DNA from: Saccharopolyspora endophytica
GTDB taxonomy: Bacteria > Actinomycetota > Actinomycetes > Mycobacteriales > Pseudonocardiaceae
Reading direction: 5' to 3'
Length of the DNA: 64,000 nucleotides
Assembly (NCBI RefSeq): GCF_018070075.1
Contig: NZ_JAGPXE010000002.1
Span: 620,001-684,000, forward strand
Under the pieces are notes generated by a model. The model was given only the letters and a program-made list of their open reading frames with translations, did not search any database and had not been told where the DNA came from. Below, in pieces: positions 9,205 through 20,041 of the stretch. The position numbers and the translations under genes were made by a program. Each line of letters starts with the position of its first letter. The first letter of the stretch is position 1.

Positions 9205-10701
9205 ATGGAACAGATCGGACTGCTTCTCGACGGATTCGCCAACGCCCTCACCCCGGGACACCTGCTGTGGGCGCTGGTGGGCGTGACCATCGGCACGGCC
9301 GTGGGAGTGCTGCCCGGCATCGGTCCGGCGCTGACCGTGGCGCTGCTGCTGCCGATCACCTTCCGGCTGGAGGCCTCCAGCGCGCTCATCCTGTTCGCCG
9401 GCATCTACTACGGCGGCATGTACGGCGGGTCGACGACCTCGATCCTGCTCAACACCCCCGGTGAGAGCGCCTCGATGGTCTCCGCGCTGGAGGGCAACAA
9501 GATGGCGCGCGCCGGACGCGCCGCCTCCGCGCTGGCCACTGCTGCGCTCGGCAGCTTCGTGGCCGGGACCATCGGCACGCTCGGCCTGACGTTCCTGGCG
9601 CCCGTGGTCGCCGGGTTCGCCACCAGCTTCGGGCCACCGGAGTACGTGGCGCTGATGGCCGTGGCGTTCGTGACCGTCAGCGCGCTGCTCGGTCCCGACC
9701 TGCTCAAAGGGGTCGCGAGCCTGCTGGTCGGGGTGGCGGTCGGTCTGGTGGGCATCGACTCGCAGACCGGGCAGCCCCGGCTGACCTTCGGCGTGGACTC
9801 GCTGCTGGACGGCATCGACGTCGTCATCGTGGTGATCGCGCTGTTCGCGCTCAGCGAGTCCTTCGGGCACCTGCTCAGCGGGACCGGCTCCTCGACGGTG
9901 CAACCGCTGCGCGACCGCGTCGTGCTGTCGCGCTCCGACCTGTTGCGTTCCTGGCCGGCGTGGCTGCGCGGGACGGCGCTGGGCTTCCCGATCGGCAGCC
10001 TGCCCGCCGGGGGAGCGGAGGTGCCGACGTTCCTGAGCTACAGCGTGGAGAAGCGGCTCACCAAGCACCCCGAGGAGTTCGGGCACGGCGCGATCGAGGG
10101 CGTGGCCGGCCCGGAGGCGGCCAACAACGCCGCCTCGGCGGGCGTGCTGGTGCCGCTGCTGACGATCGGGTTGCCGACCTCGGCGACGGCGGCGGTCATC
10201 CTCACCGCCTTCCAGTCCTACGGGCTGCAACCGGGGCCGGAGCTGTTCGAGGAGTCCGGACCGCTGGTGTGGACGCTCATCGCGAGCCTCTACATCGGGA
10301 ACCTGATGCTGCTGGTGCTCAACCTCCCGCTGGTGCGGATGTGGGCGAAGCTGCTGACGATCCCGGCCTACGGCATCTACGCCGGGGTGCTGGTGTTCGC
10401 CGCGCTGGGCACTTACGCCGCCGGTGGCACGACGGTCGACCTGGTGGTCCTGTGCGCGCTGGGGCTGCTGGGGCTCCTGATGCGCCAGGCGGACATCCCG
10501 GTCGCCCCGGCGGTGGTCGGCCTGATCCTGGGGCCGATCGCCGAACAGCAGCTGCGCCGGGCGCTGACCATCTCGGAAGGCGACCTGTCGATCCTGGTCT
10601 CGGGCCCGATCGCCATCACGCTCTGGGGCGTGGCGGTGCTGGCCCTGCTCGTCGCGATCGGGGCTCCGCTGCGCCGCGCGGTCACGCGCAGTGCTCGATG
10701 A
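9205..10701 (+). CDS. tctA: Tripartite tricarboxylate transporter permease (TctA family), copy 2
   Basis: This is a 498-residue multi-pass permease. It carries the TctA signatures [38 protein letters not shown] and [20 protein letters not shown], and [16 protein letters not shown]. It is similar to copy 1 along its whole length, so the two operons look like an old duplication or parallel acquisition. Each operon is complete, with no sign of decay in this copy. The downstream 159 bases lead to the GH25 gene; I see no strong hairpin there. Confidence 0.94.
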   Translation: MEQIGLLLDGFANALTPGHLLWALVGVTIGTAVGVLPGIGPALTVALLLPITFRLEASSALILFAGIYYGGMYGGSTTSILLNTPGESASMVSALEGNKMARAGRAASALATAALGSFVAGTIGTLGLTFLAPVVAGFATSFGPPEYVALMAVAFVTVSALLGPDLLKGVASLLVGVAVGLVGIDSQTGQPRLTFGVDSLLDGIDVVIVVIALFALSESFGHLLSGTGSSTVQPLRDRVVLSRSDLLRSWPAWLRGTALGFPIGSLPAGGAEVPTFLSYSVEKRLTKHPEEFGHGAIEGVAGPEAANNAASAGVLVPLLTIGLPTSATAAVILTAFQSYGLQPGPELFEESGPLVWTLIASLYIGNLMLLVLNLPLVRMWAKLLTIPAYGIYAGVLVFAALGTYAAGGTTVDLVVLCALGLLGLLMRQADIPVAPAVVGLILGPIAEQQLRRALTISEGDLSILVSGPIAITLWGVAVLALLVAIGAPLRRAVTRSAR

Positions 10702-10860
10702 CGGAGCGCGCCCGGACGTGCCGGGGGCCTGCCGGGACGGGGTGGTGCTGTGGTTAGGATTCCGGCACGCTCTGGGGGGCGTCTGACGGTGCGTAACCGA
10801 ATATGTGGGCATTGATACCCGATAGGGTGAAACTAGGTAGTCGTCTAGGTATAAACCTCG

Positions 10861-11961
10861 ATGGCAGACCACTCTCCGTCGCGGAGTGTGGGGCTCGTGA
10901 AACCCGAGACCCCCGACCACAGCAGATCCCCCGAAAGCAACGACCACGCCTCGACCCCGAAGCACGAGGCGAACGAGCGAGGGTGGCACGCCAAGGCTGA
11001 GGGAGCCGACAACGCTCTGCTCCAGCGCGTGCTGGACGCACCCGCCGTGCGGCGCCTCCGGGAGAGGGTTGCTCCGCACGTCCCCGAGTCCGTCAAGTCC
11101 GCTTCCCGGCAGCGCTCCATGCAGGTGGGCGCCGGTATCGCCGCCGTGGGCATCGTCGGTCTGATCATCGGCGGCGTCGCCGGTGGTAACGAGGAGCCCG
11201 ACGTCGAAGCGGCCGCGATGGCCGCACCGATCGAGCAGAAGAAGGCCGACCCGCCGCAGACCCGCGCGGAGACCAAGTCCGAGGCCGAAGCCCAGTCCGG
11301 TGAGGCCAAGCAGGACGCCCCGCTGGGCCCGCCGGTCGAAGGCATCGACGTTTCCAACCACAACGGGAACATCGACTGGAAGAAGGTCGCCGCCGACAAC
11401 AAGAAGTTCACCTTCGTGCTCGCCAGCGACGGCACCGACTTCTCCAACCCGAAGTACTCCGAGCAGTACCACGGTGCCAAGGACGCGGGCCTGATCGCGG
11501 GTGCCTACCACTTCGCGCGGCCTGACGACTCCGACGGTGCGACCCAGGCCAACCGATTCCTGGACATCATCGACTACAAGAACGACGGCAAGACCCTGCC
11601 TCCGGTGCTCGACCTCGAGGTCGACCCCAACGGCGGCAGCTGCTACGGCATGAGCGTCGACCAGATGCACCAGTGGACCAAGTCGTTCAACGACACGGTC
11701 AAGCAGCGCACCGGCAAGGACCCGATCATCTACGCGAACCCGTCCTTCTGGAAGCAGTGCATGGGCAGCACGGACACGTTCAAGGACCACGACCTGTGGT
11801 TGGCCGCCTACGAGGTCGACAGCCCCACGGTGCCCAAGGGCTTCCAGGACTGGGACTTCTGGCAGTACACCGACAAGGGCAAGGTCGCCGGAATCGGCGG
11901 CAACACCGACATCAACCAGTACAAGGAAGGCTTCGAGCGCCTCAAGCAGCTCGCCAGCTGA
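10861..11961 (+). CDS. Membrane-anchored GH25 muramidase (lysozyme-like)
   Basis: This 366-residue protein is predicted to cleave the N-acetylmuramyl-N-acetylglucosamine bond of peptidoglycan outside the membrane. Residues 1-85 are a charged cytoplasmic stretch, and residues 88-108 form one membrane segment (VGAGIAAVGIVGLIIGGVAG). A Glu/Ala/Lys linker (about 111-155) precedes the GH25 domain (160-366). The catalytic region is visible: GIDVSNHNG with Asp163, and LDLEVD with Asp251/Glu253. FWQYTDKGKVAGI and DINQY close the fold. ATG at 10861 lacks a good ribosome site; GTG at 10897 with GGAG upstream is an alternative. The upstream 100 bases are unusually AT-rich and probably contain the promoter. 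It is likely a cell-wall remodelling enzyme. Confidence 0.88.
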   Translation: MADHSPSRSVGLVKPETPDHSRSPESNDHASTPKHEANERGWHAKAEGADNALLQRVLDAPAVRRLRERVAPHVPESVKSASRQRSMQVGAGIAAVGIVGLIIGGVAGGNEEPDVEAAAMAAPIEQKKADPPQTRAETKSEAEAQSGEAKQDAPLGPPVEGIDVSNHNGNIDWKKVAADNKKFTFVLASDGTDFSNPKYSEQYHGAKDAGLIAGAYHFARPDDSDGATQANRFLDIIDYKNDGKTLPPVLDLEVDPNGGSCYGMSVDQMHQWTKSFNDTVKQRTGKDPIIYANPSFWKQCMGSTDTFKDHDLWLAAYEVDSPTVPKGFQDWDFWQYTDKGKVAGIGGNTDINQYKEGFERLKQLAS

Positions 11962-11981
11962 CCGAGCGCGCAATTCCTGGG

Positions 11982-12012
11982 AGCGGGTCGTCCATCGCAT
12001 GGGCGGCCCGCT
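11982..12012. terminator. Hairpin terminator after GH25 gene
   Basis: A 13-base stem with G-U pairs (11982-11994 with 12000-12012) and a 5-base loop, followed by TCTTTC. It lies 20 bases after the stop. Confidence 0.65.
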
Positions 12013-12114
12013 TCTTTCGCGCGTGCGGGGGAAAGGTGGCCGCGGCCGGTCTGCACGCGCCCCGAGGGCGATATTCTCGTCCTCGGCGATCACCCGATCG
12101 GAGGGCGCGGCGGA

Positions 12115-15100
12115 ATGTCACGGTGGGAGCAAGAGGTCACGCGAGCGAGGCAGCTGCTGCTCGACAGTGATCACGACGCCGCTGCGCAGGCGTTACGCAC
12201 CGTGCTGGAGGAAGGCGACTACGAAGCGGCCGCTCAAGCCGGCCTGATGCTCGGGGCGATCCTCACCGAGAACGACGCCCTCGCCGCCGCCCGCGACGTC
12301 TACCAACGAGTGATCGACTCCGGTCATCCCGTGCACGCCCAGGCCGCCGCCCTCGCCCTCGGGCACCTGCTGCTCAACACCGGGGAACTGCCCACCGCCC
12401 AGGTGCTGCTGCGCTTCGCCACCGAAGGCGCCGAACCCGACGAGGCCGGCCGCGCCGACGTCCTGCTGGCCCAGGTGCTCCAACAGCTCGGCGACATCGC
12501 CGGCGCCCGCGAGGCCCGCACCCGCGCGCTGTCCTGCGGCGATCCCGCCGTGGTCGAAGCCGCCCAGCAGCTCAACCTCCCGCCCGAGCGCACCGAGGGG
12601 ACCGAGTTCCTGCAGATCGCCTACCAGCGCGCGCTGGCGATGCTGGAGCAGGGACGCGACCACGACGCCGAACCGCTGCTGCGCAAGCTGCTCGACAGCG
12701 GTCACCCGCACTACGGCTCGCTCGGCGCGGGCAAGCTCTACGCGCTGCACGTCGACGACACCGACGTCACCCGGCGGCTCGCCGAGCAGATCATCGAGCT
12801 CGGCCATCCCGAGCACCTCGCCTGGGGTCACGTGCTGCGCGGCGGCGTGCTGGTGGCGCTCGACGACCCGGCCGGGGCCGCGCGGGCCTACGAGCGCGCC
12901 GCGCAGGACCCGCGCCCCAGCGTGCGGCTGCGGGCGCTGATCCAGCTGAGCCTGCAACTGCGCCGGACGGATCGGATCCCGCAGGCCCGCGAGGTGCTGC
13001 AGCGGGTCATCGACAGCCGCCACCCGCGCTACGGCCTGGAAGCGCTGGGCGTGCTGGCCGAGCTGCAGCGCGACACCGGCGAGGTCGAGGCCGCGATCGA
13101 GACGTTCAACCAGGTCGTGGCCTCCGGGCACCCGGACAAGGCGCCGCGCGCCGCCTACCACGTCGGCGTGCTGCGGTACGACCAGGGCGACGAGGCAGCG
13201 GCGGCGGAGGCGTTCCGGCTGGCCGCCGAGGCCGAGGACGCCACCGTCGCGCACGAAGCGGCACTGGCTCTGTCCATGATGGACTCCGAAGCATCCGACG
13301 TCGAGGACACCGCGCAGCTGGTCATCCCGCCCATCGAACCCGAGGCCGCCGAGCCCGTCGACCCCGCCGAGCTGGAGCGGCGCGCGCGGCAGGCCGCTGC
13401 CTCCGGTGACATCACCGCCGCCCGCGAGGCCTACCAGCTCCTCGTCGACGGCGACTCCGACACCGCTGCGCGCGCGCAGGTTTCGCTGGCCATCGCCGAA
13501 GCCGCGCTGGGCGATCCCGGCCGCGCCCGGGAGCTGCTGCGCCGCCTCGCGGCCACCGGCACCGGGCCGGACGCGCGGCACGCCGCGTTCATCGACGCGC
13601 TGCTCGACGAACCCGCCGCCCGAGGCGTGCTTCCCGTGCTGCTGCGCGTGGAACGCGACGACGAGTCCGAAGTGGACGCCCTGCTCGCAGGTGCGGAACC
13701 CTCGGTGCGCGAGCTCGCCGAGGCCACCCGCGCCGAACGCGGTGAGGACACCCCGGTGGAGGTCCTCGCGCGGCTCGCCGAGTCGCCGAACAAGCTGTGC
13801 GCCACCGCCGCGCGCTACGCGCTGGCCGAGGAAATGCTGCTCGGCGACGACCAGGAGCAGGCCCGCCGGTTGCTGCAGCGCGTCGTCGACGAGGGCCACC
13901 CCGCGCTGCGGCCGTGGGCCGCCAGCAGGCTGGGCGAGCTGCTCATGGAGCAGGGTGACCCGGACGGCACCATCGCCGCGTTCGAGACCGCGCTGGCCAC
14001 CCGGCATCCGGCGATCCTCGGCGACGTGTTCGGCAAGCTGTCGCTGATCTACCGGACGCTGGAGCGCAACGAGGCGCTGATCGACCTCTACCAGCGCACC
14101 GCCGCCAGCGGGCACTCCGAGTACGGCCCGCGCGCGGCGTTCCTGCTCGGCGAGCACCACGTCGACAACGACCGCCTGGACCTGGCGCTGGAGATGTTCA
14201 CCCGCGCCGCGGGCTCGTCCTCGACGGTGGCTCCCGCGTCGGTGTTCGCGATGCGCGCGCTGCGCCAGGAGCTCGAACCGGCGCGCGCGAGCTTCATGTG
14301 GCTCGCCGACGAGGACGAACCGCTCTTCACCGTCAGCCGGCTCTGCCTCGACCTCGCGCACTGCTACCGGCGGCGCGGCGTCCCGGAGTTCACCGACTGG
14401 GCGCTGCGGCTGATCGCCGAGTCCGGGCACGTCGAACTGCGCCAGCGCGCCCTGCTGCTCCTCGGCGCGATGCGCGACGAGGAGGGCGACGCCGACGGCG
14501 CGCTGGACGCCTGGCGCCGGGCGGCCGAAGGCTCGGACCCGGAGGAAGCCGCCGTCGCGAAGGTCAGCACGGCCGATCTGCTGCAGCGCGCCGGAAAACC
14601 CGAGCACGCGGCCGAACTGCTCGCCGAGGTCGCCGCAGCCGGCGTCGGCAGGTCGGAGGAGGCCGCCGCGCGGCTCACCGAGATCCGGGCCACCCTCCCG
14701 GAGCCGGAAACCCCTGCTGGGGAGGAGGAATCCGCCGAGGAACGCGCGCACCGGCTGCTGCGCGAGGGCGAGGTGGACGCCGCGCGCAGCGCGGTGGCCG
14801 AGCACTACGGTTCCGAGCCGATCGCCGACTTCTGGTGCGCGGCCTGGACCGATCTGGCCGCCGCTGCCCGCGTCCTCGCCGACGCCGGTGACGAGGACGC
14901 GCGCATCTGCTCCGAACTGGGGCTGGACTTCGGCCGCCGGTCGCAGGCGGCGGGCGGCTCGGACGCGCCCGCGTTCTTCCGCCTGGTCGCCGACCACGGC
15001 CACCGCACCGCGCTGCCCAAGGCGCACATAGCGCTGGGCAAGCTCGCCGATGAGCGGGGCGAGAACGCCATCGCGCTGAGCTGGTACCGCCGCGCGATCC

Positions 15101-16164
15101 GCACCGGTGAACCCGCCGCCATAGCGCGCGCCGGGGTCCTGATGGCCCAGCTGCTGATCCGCGTGCACGACCTCAACGGCGCGATCGCCGTCGCCCGCCA
15201 CGCCAAGACCGAAGGCGCCGGGACCGCGGCGGTGGAGGCCGGTGTGCTGCTGGGCCACCTGCAGCACCGGGTCGGTGAGGCCGCCGAGGCCAAGCGGACC
15301 TGGGACGAGACCGAGCGCGATGCCGAATCGCCCGAGATCTTCGGCATGGCGCTGCAACGCCGCATCCGCGCCGTCGGCGAGTCCGCGCCCGAATCAGCCG
15401 AGATGCTGCTGCGCGCCGCCGAATCGGAAGACCCCTCCACCGCGGTCCTGTCGCACCTGCTGCTCGCCGACCGCGCCGAGGAGCGCTCCGAGACCGCGCG
15501 ATGGCTGGAACGCGCGGTGGCGCTGGGAGTTCCGGTGCACTCCGACTCCGCGCGCAGCCGCCTCGGCGAACTGCTGCTGGAGGACGGCGACCGGGACGCC
15601 GCGCAGCGCCACTTCGAGCGCATCAGCAACTGCGAGGACCCGGAACTGGCCGCGCGAGGCGATTTCGGGATCGGCCTGATCCGGTACGAGACCGGTGACC
15701 TGCCGGGTGCGGTGCACGCGTTCGTCAGGGCCGCGACGCACGTGCCCGAGGCGGAGCTGGGGGAGGACGCGCTGAACAACGTGCGCGTCGTCCTCGACGA
15801 GCAGCGCGGCCACGGCGACCACCTGGAGGCCGCCGACACGCTGCGGCGGATGACCGCGGTGGTGCCCGAAGCTCACGTCGCGGAATGGGCGCAGGAAACG
15901 GGTTCGGCGCTGCTGGCCGACGACGACCCGGACTCGGCGCTGGTCTACCTGCGCTGCGCGGTCGAGATCGGCGCCCCGGAGCCGGCCCCGGAGGCCGTGC
16001 TGAGCCTGGGTGAGGCGCTGCACCGGCGCGGCGACCTGGCCGGAGCCCGCCAAGCCTACGAGCGTGTCCTCGGCGCGGGCGAGCACCTCGCGGCGCAGGC
16101 CAACTACCGCCTCAACGAACTGCGGGCGGCGGAAACCCCAGTGGGCAGCCGCGAAGCCCGCTAG
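12115..16164 (+). CDS. Giant tetratricopeptide-repeat protein
   Basis: This 1349-residue protein is built almost entirely from TPR/Sel1-like helical pairs. The repeat unit recurs with the pattern A-x-x-x-Y-x-R-V-I-D-S-G-H-P, for example AARDVYQRVIDSGHP, QAREVLQRVIDSRHPRYG, QARRLLQRVVDEGHP and GARQAYERVLGAGEHLA. No signal peptide, membrane segment or catalytic domain is visible, so it is probably a cytoplasmic scaffold. A region around residues 390-560 diverges from the repeat pattern. ATG at 12115 follows a GGAGGG site. It is a single-gene unit. The antisense strand is open over much of the gene, a by-product of GC-rich codon use. The function is unknown. Confidence 0.88.
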   Translation: MSRWEQEVTRARQLLLDSDHDAAAQALRTVLEEGDYEAAAQAGLMLGAILTENDALAAARDVYQRVIDSGHPVHAQAAALALGHLLLNTGELPTAQVLLRFATEGAEPDEAGRADVLLAQVLQQLGDIAGAREARTRALSCGDPAVVEAAQQLNLPPERTEGTEFLQIAYQRALAMLEQGRDHDAEPLLRKLLDSGHPHYGSLGAGKLYALHVDDTDVTRRLAEQIIELGHPEHLAWGHVLRGGVLVALDDPAGAARAYERAAQDPRPSVRLRALIQLSLQLRRTDRIPQAREVLQRVIDSRHPRYGLEALGVLAELQRDTGEVEAAIETFNQVVASGHPDKAPRAAYHVGVLRYDQGDEAAAAEAFRLAAEAEDATVAHEAALALSMMDSEASDVEDTAQLVIPPIEPEAAEPVDPAELERRARQAAASGDITAAREAYQLLVDGDSDTAARAQVSLAIAEAALGDPGRARELLRRLAATGTGPDARHAAFIDALLDEPAARGVLPVLLRVERDDESEVDALLAGAEPSVRELAEATRAERGEDTPVEVLARLAESPNKLCATAARYALAEEMLLGDDQEQARRLLQRVVDEGHPALRPWAASRLGELLMEQGDPDGTIAAFETALATRHPAILGDVFGKLSLIYRTLERNEALIDLYQRTAASGHSEYGPRAAFLLGEHHVDNDRLDLALEMFTRAAGSSSTVAPASVFAMRALRQELEPARASFMWLADEDEPLFTVSRLCLDLAHCYRRRGVPEFTDWALRLIAESGHVELRQRALLLLGAMRDEEGDADGALDAWRRAAEGSDPEEAAVAKVSTADLLQRAGKPEHAAELLAEVAAAGVGRSEEAAARLTEIRATLPEPETPAGEEESAEERAHRLLREGEVDAARSAVAEHYGSEPIADFWCAAWTDLAAAARVLADAGDEDARICSELGLDFGRRSQAAGGSDAPAFFRLVADHGHRTALPKAHIALGKLADERGENAIALSWYRRAIRTGEPAAIARAGVLMAQLLIRVHDLNGAIAVARHAKTEGAGTAAVEAGVLLGHLQHRVGEAAEAKRTWDETERDAESPEIFGMALQRRIRAVGESAPESAEMLLRAAESEDPSTAVLSHLLLADRAEERSETARWLERAVALGVPVHSDSARSRLGELLLEDGDRDAAQRHFERISNCEDPELAARGDFGIGLIRYETGDLPGAVHAFVRAATHVPEAELGEDALNNVRVVLDEQRGHGDHLEAADTLRRMTAVVPEAHVAEWAQETGSALLADDDPDSALVYLRCAVEIGAPEPAPEAVLSLGEALHRRGDLAGARQAYERVLGAGEHLAAQANYRLNELRAAETPVGSREAR

Positions 16165-16176
16165 CGGTCCGGCTCC

Positions 16177-16491
16177 TCAGGCCCGGATCAGCGGTTTCGG
16201 CAGGGCCAGCACCTCGTCCACGACGTCGACGACGTTGCCGGTCGTGCGCCAGTAGGCCGCGTTGTCGTCGGTGCGGATCTCGCCGCGGCGCGGTACTCGT
16301 GCGGCGCGGACGTGGTCTTCGGCCAGGACCTCGACGATGTCGATGACGTCACCGTGCGGGCGCACGTAGATCAGCGCCTCCAGCTCGCCGGTGCCGTCGC
16401 GCACCGGTGGCATGAGTTGAAACCCCCGCAGCACCAACTGGCGCAACCACATGCTCGGGTCGGGTTCGCCGACCTGTTCTGACGAAGGCAT
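16177..16491 (-). CDS. Small hypothetical protein
   Basis: This is a 104-residue soluble protein I do not recognise. The start at 16491 (MPSSEQVGEPDPSMWLRQLV) is supported by GGGGG eight bases upstream; a longer reading to 16641 has no such support. It contains an alpha/beta-like core (ELEALIYVRPHGDVIDIVEV) and an acidic surface. There is no Cys cluster or membrane segment. It converges on the TPR gene, separated by 12 bases. It could be an actinomycete-specific conserved protein. Confidence 0.6.
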   Translation of the reverse strand: MPSSEQVGEPDPSMWLRQLVLRGFQLMPPVRDGTGELEALIYVRPHGDVIDIVEVLAEDHVRAARVPRRGEIRTDDNAAYWRTTGNVVDVVDEVLALPKPLIRA

Positions 16492-16636
16492 CTGAAGCCC
16501 CCAGATCGTTCGTCGCAGCTCGTCTGCACGTGCACGCGCAATTCGCCAGACTTTAACACAGCGGAGAGCTACCAGTCGATCACGGAAAGTGATTGCAGGG
16601 GCCGTTCGCAGGGCGAACGCGGGCGGGTTCGGTGCA

Positions 16637-16650
16637 ACCAAACGCTTGCT
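16637..16650. promoter_or_regulatory. KstR2-type operator upstream of fadA6
   Basis: ACCAAACGCTTGCT matches the KstR2 palindrome AnCAAGnnCTTGnT with one mismatch. It lies 65 bases before the fadA6 start. The consensus is known from mycobacteria; use here is inferred. Confidence 0.68.
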
Positions 16651-16715
16651 TGTTTTTCGCGTCTCGCCGAGACTACTCTCGAGCTGGCCACTGGTGCCGA
16701 CGGAAGGGACTCCTC

Positions 16716-17876
<1,161 letters not shown>

Positions 17877-17940
17877 ACCGCTTCCAGGGCAACGCTTCGC
17901 CCGGCGGTGCGAGCCGCTCCGGTGGTGAGTAGGAGGAAGT

Positions 17941-18402
17941 GTGGCGATCAACAGGGACTACGTCGGGTTCGAGTTCGCCTCCGACGAGGCCTACGAGGTC
18001 ACCCGCGGCAAGATCCGCGAGTTCGCCGACGCGATCGGTGACCCCAACCCGGCCTACCGCGATCGGGCGGCGGCTCGCGCGCTCGGGCATCCGGACGTGA
18101 TCGCGCCGCCGACCTTCGGCATCGTGGCCACGGGCGCGGCGTCGGAGAAGAACCCGATCCTGCGCCCGGACTTCGGGCTGAACTACCGGATGGTGGTGCA
18201 CGGCGAGCAGAAGTTCAGCTACCGGCGCCCCATCCGCGCCGGTGACGTCCTCAGCACGAAGGGCCGGATCGTGGAGATCCGCGACGCGGGCCGCAACGAG
18301 CTGGTGCGCATCGAGACCGACATCGTCGACGTCCACGGCGACGTGGTCGGAACAGCGGTCAACACGATCATCTCTCGTGGGACCGCAGAGGGAGGGCAGT
18401 GA
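17941..18402 (+). CDS. HadA-like (MaoC-fold) dehydratase subunit
   Basis: This is a 153-residue hot-dog-fold protein of the FAS1-type dehydratase / HadA (UPF0336) group. It contains the IGDPNPAYRDRAAARALGHP and DVIAPPTFGIV segments, and the double-hot-dog partner surface HGEQKFSYRRPIRAGDVL. It lacks the Asp...His catalytic dyad of the B subunit, so it is probably the substrate-binding half. GTG at 17941 follows AGGAGG. It overlaps the B subunit by four bases. In mycobacteria HadAB dehydrates long-chain 3-hydroxyacyl-ACPs for mycolate synthesis. Here the pair follows fadA6 and may instead hydrate a steroid-derived or fatty acyl-CoA. Confidence 0.8.
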   Translation: MAINRDYVGFEFASDEAYEVTRGKIREFADAIGDPNPAYRDRAAARALGHPDVIAPPTFGIVATGAASEKNPILRPDFGLNYRMVVHGEQKFSYRRPIRAGDVLSTKGRIVEIRDAGRNELVRIETDIVDVHGDVVGTAVNTIISRGTAEGGQ

Positions 18403-18833
18403 CCGTGGCTGCGAGCGTGGCTTTCGACCAGGTCGAGGTCGGCACGGAGATCCCTCCGCAGCGCTATCCCATCCAGCGGCTGACGCTGGTGCGCTACTGC
18501 GGTGCCTCCGGCGATTTCAACACCATCCACTGGAACGAGCGGATCGCCAAGTCGGCCGGGCTGCCGGACGTCATCGCGCACGGCATGCTCACGATGGCCG
18601 AGGCCGCTCGGCTGGTCACCGACTGGGTCGGTGACCCCGGCGCGGTCGAGGAGTACGGCGTGCGGTTCGCCAAGCCCGTGGTCGTCCCCGACGACGACAC
18701 CGGCGTCGAGGTCGAGGTCGCCGGCCAGGTGACGGAGAAGCTCGACGGCAACCGCGCGGTGGTGGAACTCTCAGCCACCTCCGGCGGAGTCGAGGTCCTG
18801 GCCCAGGCCCGCGCGGTGGTCCGGCTCTCCTAG
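18399..18833 (+). CDS. HadB-like MaoC hydratase/dehydratase catalytic subunit
   Basis: This is a 144-residue hydratase-2-type hot-dog protein. The catalytic dyad is visible in GASGDFNTIHWNERIAKSAG (Asp and His five residues apart) followed by LPDVIAHGMLTMAEAARLV. The GTG start lies inside the GTGA overlap with the A subunit, so an obligate heterodimer is likely. It is the last gene of the fadA6 operon. It faces fadE33 across 85 bases that contain a GC-rich inverted sequence around 18850-18870. The physiological substrate is uncertain. Confidence 0.82.
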   Translation: MTVAASVAFDQVEVGTEIPPQRYPIQRLTLVRYCGASGDFNTIHWNERIAKSAGLPDVIAHGMLTMAEAARLVTDWVGDPGAVEEYGVRFAKPVVVPDDDTGVEVEVAGQVTEKLDGNRAVVELSATSGGVEVLAQARAVVRLS

Positions 18834-18918
18834 GTCGAAGGCTCGAGGCGTGGCGCGCGGAGCCGCGCAGGTTCCGCCACCCGCACCACCGAGCAAGGCG
18901 ACGACCTCCACATCGTTC

Positions 18919-19995
18919 CTAGGCGGTCAGCAGCTTTGCTCGGTGGGTGCTCGGGGTGCCGAACAGCCGGGTCGCGGAGTGGGCGCGCTTGAGGTGCAGA
19001 TGCGCTTCGTGCTCCCAGGTGATCCCGATGCCACCGTGCAGCTGCACCCCTTCGGCGGCGATCGCGTAGTAGGCCTCGGTGCACGCGGACTTGGCCATCG
19101 CCGCCAGTTCGCTCGCCCGATCGTCCTGAGTGGACACCGACCAGGAAGCCGCGTAGGACAGCGAGCGCGCGGACTCCACGGCCACGTAGCAGTCGGCCAG
19201 CCGGTGCTTGAGCGCTTGGAACGAGCCGATCGGGCGGCCGAACTGAGTCCGCATCTTGGTGTACTCCACCGTCTCGTGCAGCCAGCGCTGAGCGGCTCCG
19301 ACCGATTCCGCGGCCACCGCCGCTGCGGCGACGTCGACGATGCGCTGCACCGGCGGGTGTCCCAGCAGGCGGGCGGGGGTGGCGGCGAGGTCGATCTCGG
19401 CCATCCGGCGGGTCAGGTCCAGGGGAGTGGTGGCGGTGGTCCTGGGCTCGGCGACTTCGAACAGCGCGGGTCGTCCGTCGGCGGTGGCCAGCACCAGGAC
19501 GGTGTCGGCCTGCGCCCCGTCGAGCACGTGCACCTTGCGCCCGTCGAGCAGCCAGGCGTCGCCGTCGCTTCGGGCCTTCGTGCGGAAACCGTCACGCGCC
19601 CAGCCGGTGTCGGGCTCAGCCCAGGCGAGGGACACCACCTGCTCGCCCGAGGCGATCCCCGGCAGCAGCCGCTCGCACGCCGCCCGATCGCCCGTGGCCA
19701 GCACCGCTTCGGAGGCCAGGACCGCGCTGCCCAGGAACGGGATGTCCGACAACCGCCGGCCCAGCTCCTCCACCACGATCAGCGTCTCCAGCAGGCTGAA
19801 CCCGCCACCTCCGAACTCCTCCGGGATTCCCAGCGAGTGCGCCCCGACCTGCTCGGCGAGCTGCGCCCACACCTCCTGGTCGTACCCCTCGGCCACGACA
19901 TCGGGCTCCCGGACCTCCGGTCCACCCCGCCGGTCCAGCAACCGCCGCACGACCTCGCGCAACTCGTCCTGCTCCTCGGTGAAAGCAAACCGCAC
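18919..19995 (-). CDS. fadE33: Acyl-CoA dehydrogenase FadE33-like
   Basis: This 358-residue flavoprotein belongs to the acyl-CoA dehydrogenase family. It has the N-terminal helical domain (FAFTEEQDELREVVRRLLDR), a middle domain, and the C-terminal domain with TKMRTQFGRPIGSFQALKHR and LHGGIGITWEHEAHLHLKRA. The order fadE31-fadE32-fadE33 reproduces the mycobacterial KstR2-regulated operon. FadE31-33 act on bicyclic steroid CoA-esters after HIP, some as heteromers. GTG at 19995 has GGGAGG upstream. It lies 46 bases downstream of fadE32. The middle domain is short and lacks the usual GAGSD motif, so partnership with another subunit is plausible. Confidence 0.85.
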   Translation of the reverse strand: MRFAFTEEQDELREVVRRLLDRRGGPEVREPDVVAEGYDQEVWAQLAEQVGAHSLGIPEEFGGGGFSLLETLIVVEELGRRLSDIPFLGSAVLASEAVLATGDRAACERLLPGIASGEQVVSLAWAEPDTGWARDGFRTKARSDGDAWLLDGRKVHVLDGAQADTVLVLATADGRPALFEVAEPRTTATTPLDLTRRMAEIDLAATPARLLGHPPVQRIVDVAAAAVAAESVGAAQRWLHETVEYTKMRTQFGRPIGSFQALKHRLADCYVAVESARSLSYAASWSVSTQDDRASELAAMAKSACTEAYYAIAAEGVQLHGGIGITWEHEAHLHLKRAHSATRLFGTPSTHRAKLLTA

Positions 19996-20041
19996 AACAA
20001 CCTCCCAGCTCAGATGCTCATCCACGTCGAACCCGCTCGGG

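Noticed and set aside
12193..15357. 1054-codon open frame antisense to the TPR gene
   Set aside because: Low-complexity translation with no domain; the plus-strand TPR repeats explain the coding signal.
18850..18870. Strong terminator between hadB and fadE33
   Set aside because: GC-rich inverted bases exist, but a stem with a sensible loop could not be drawn confidently.
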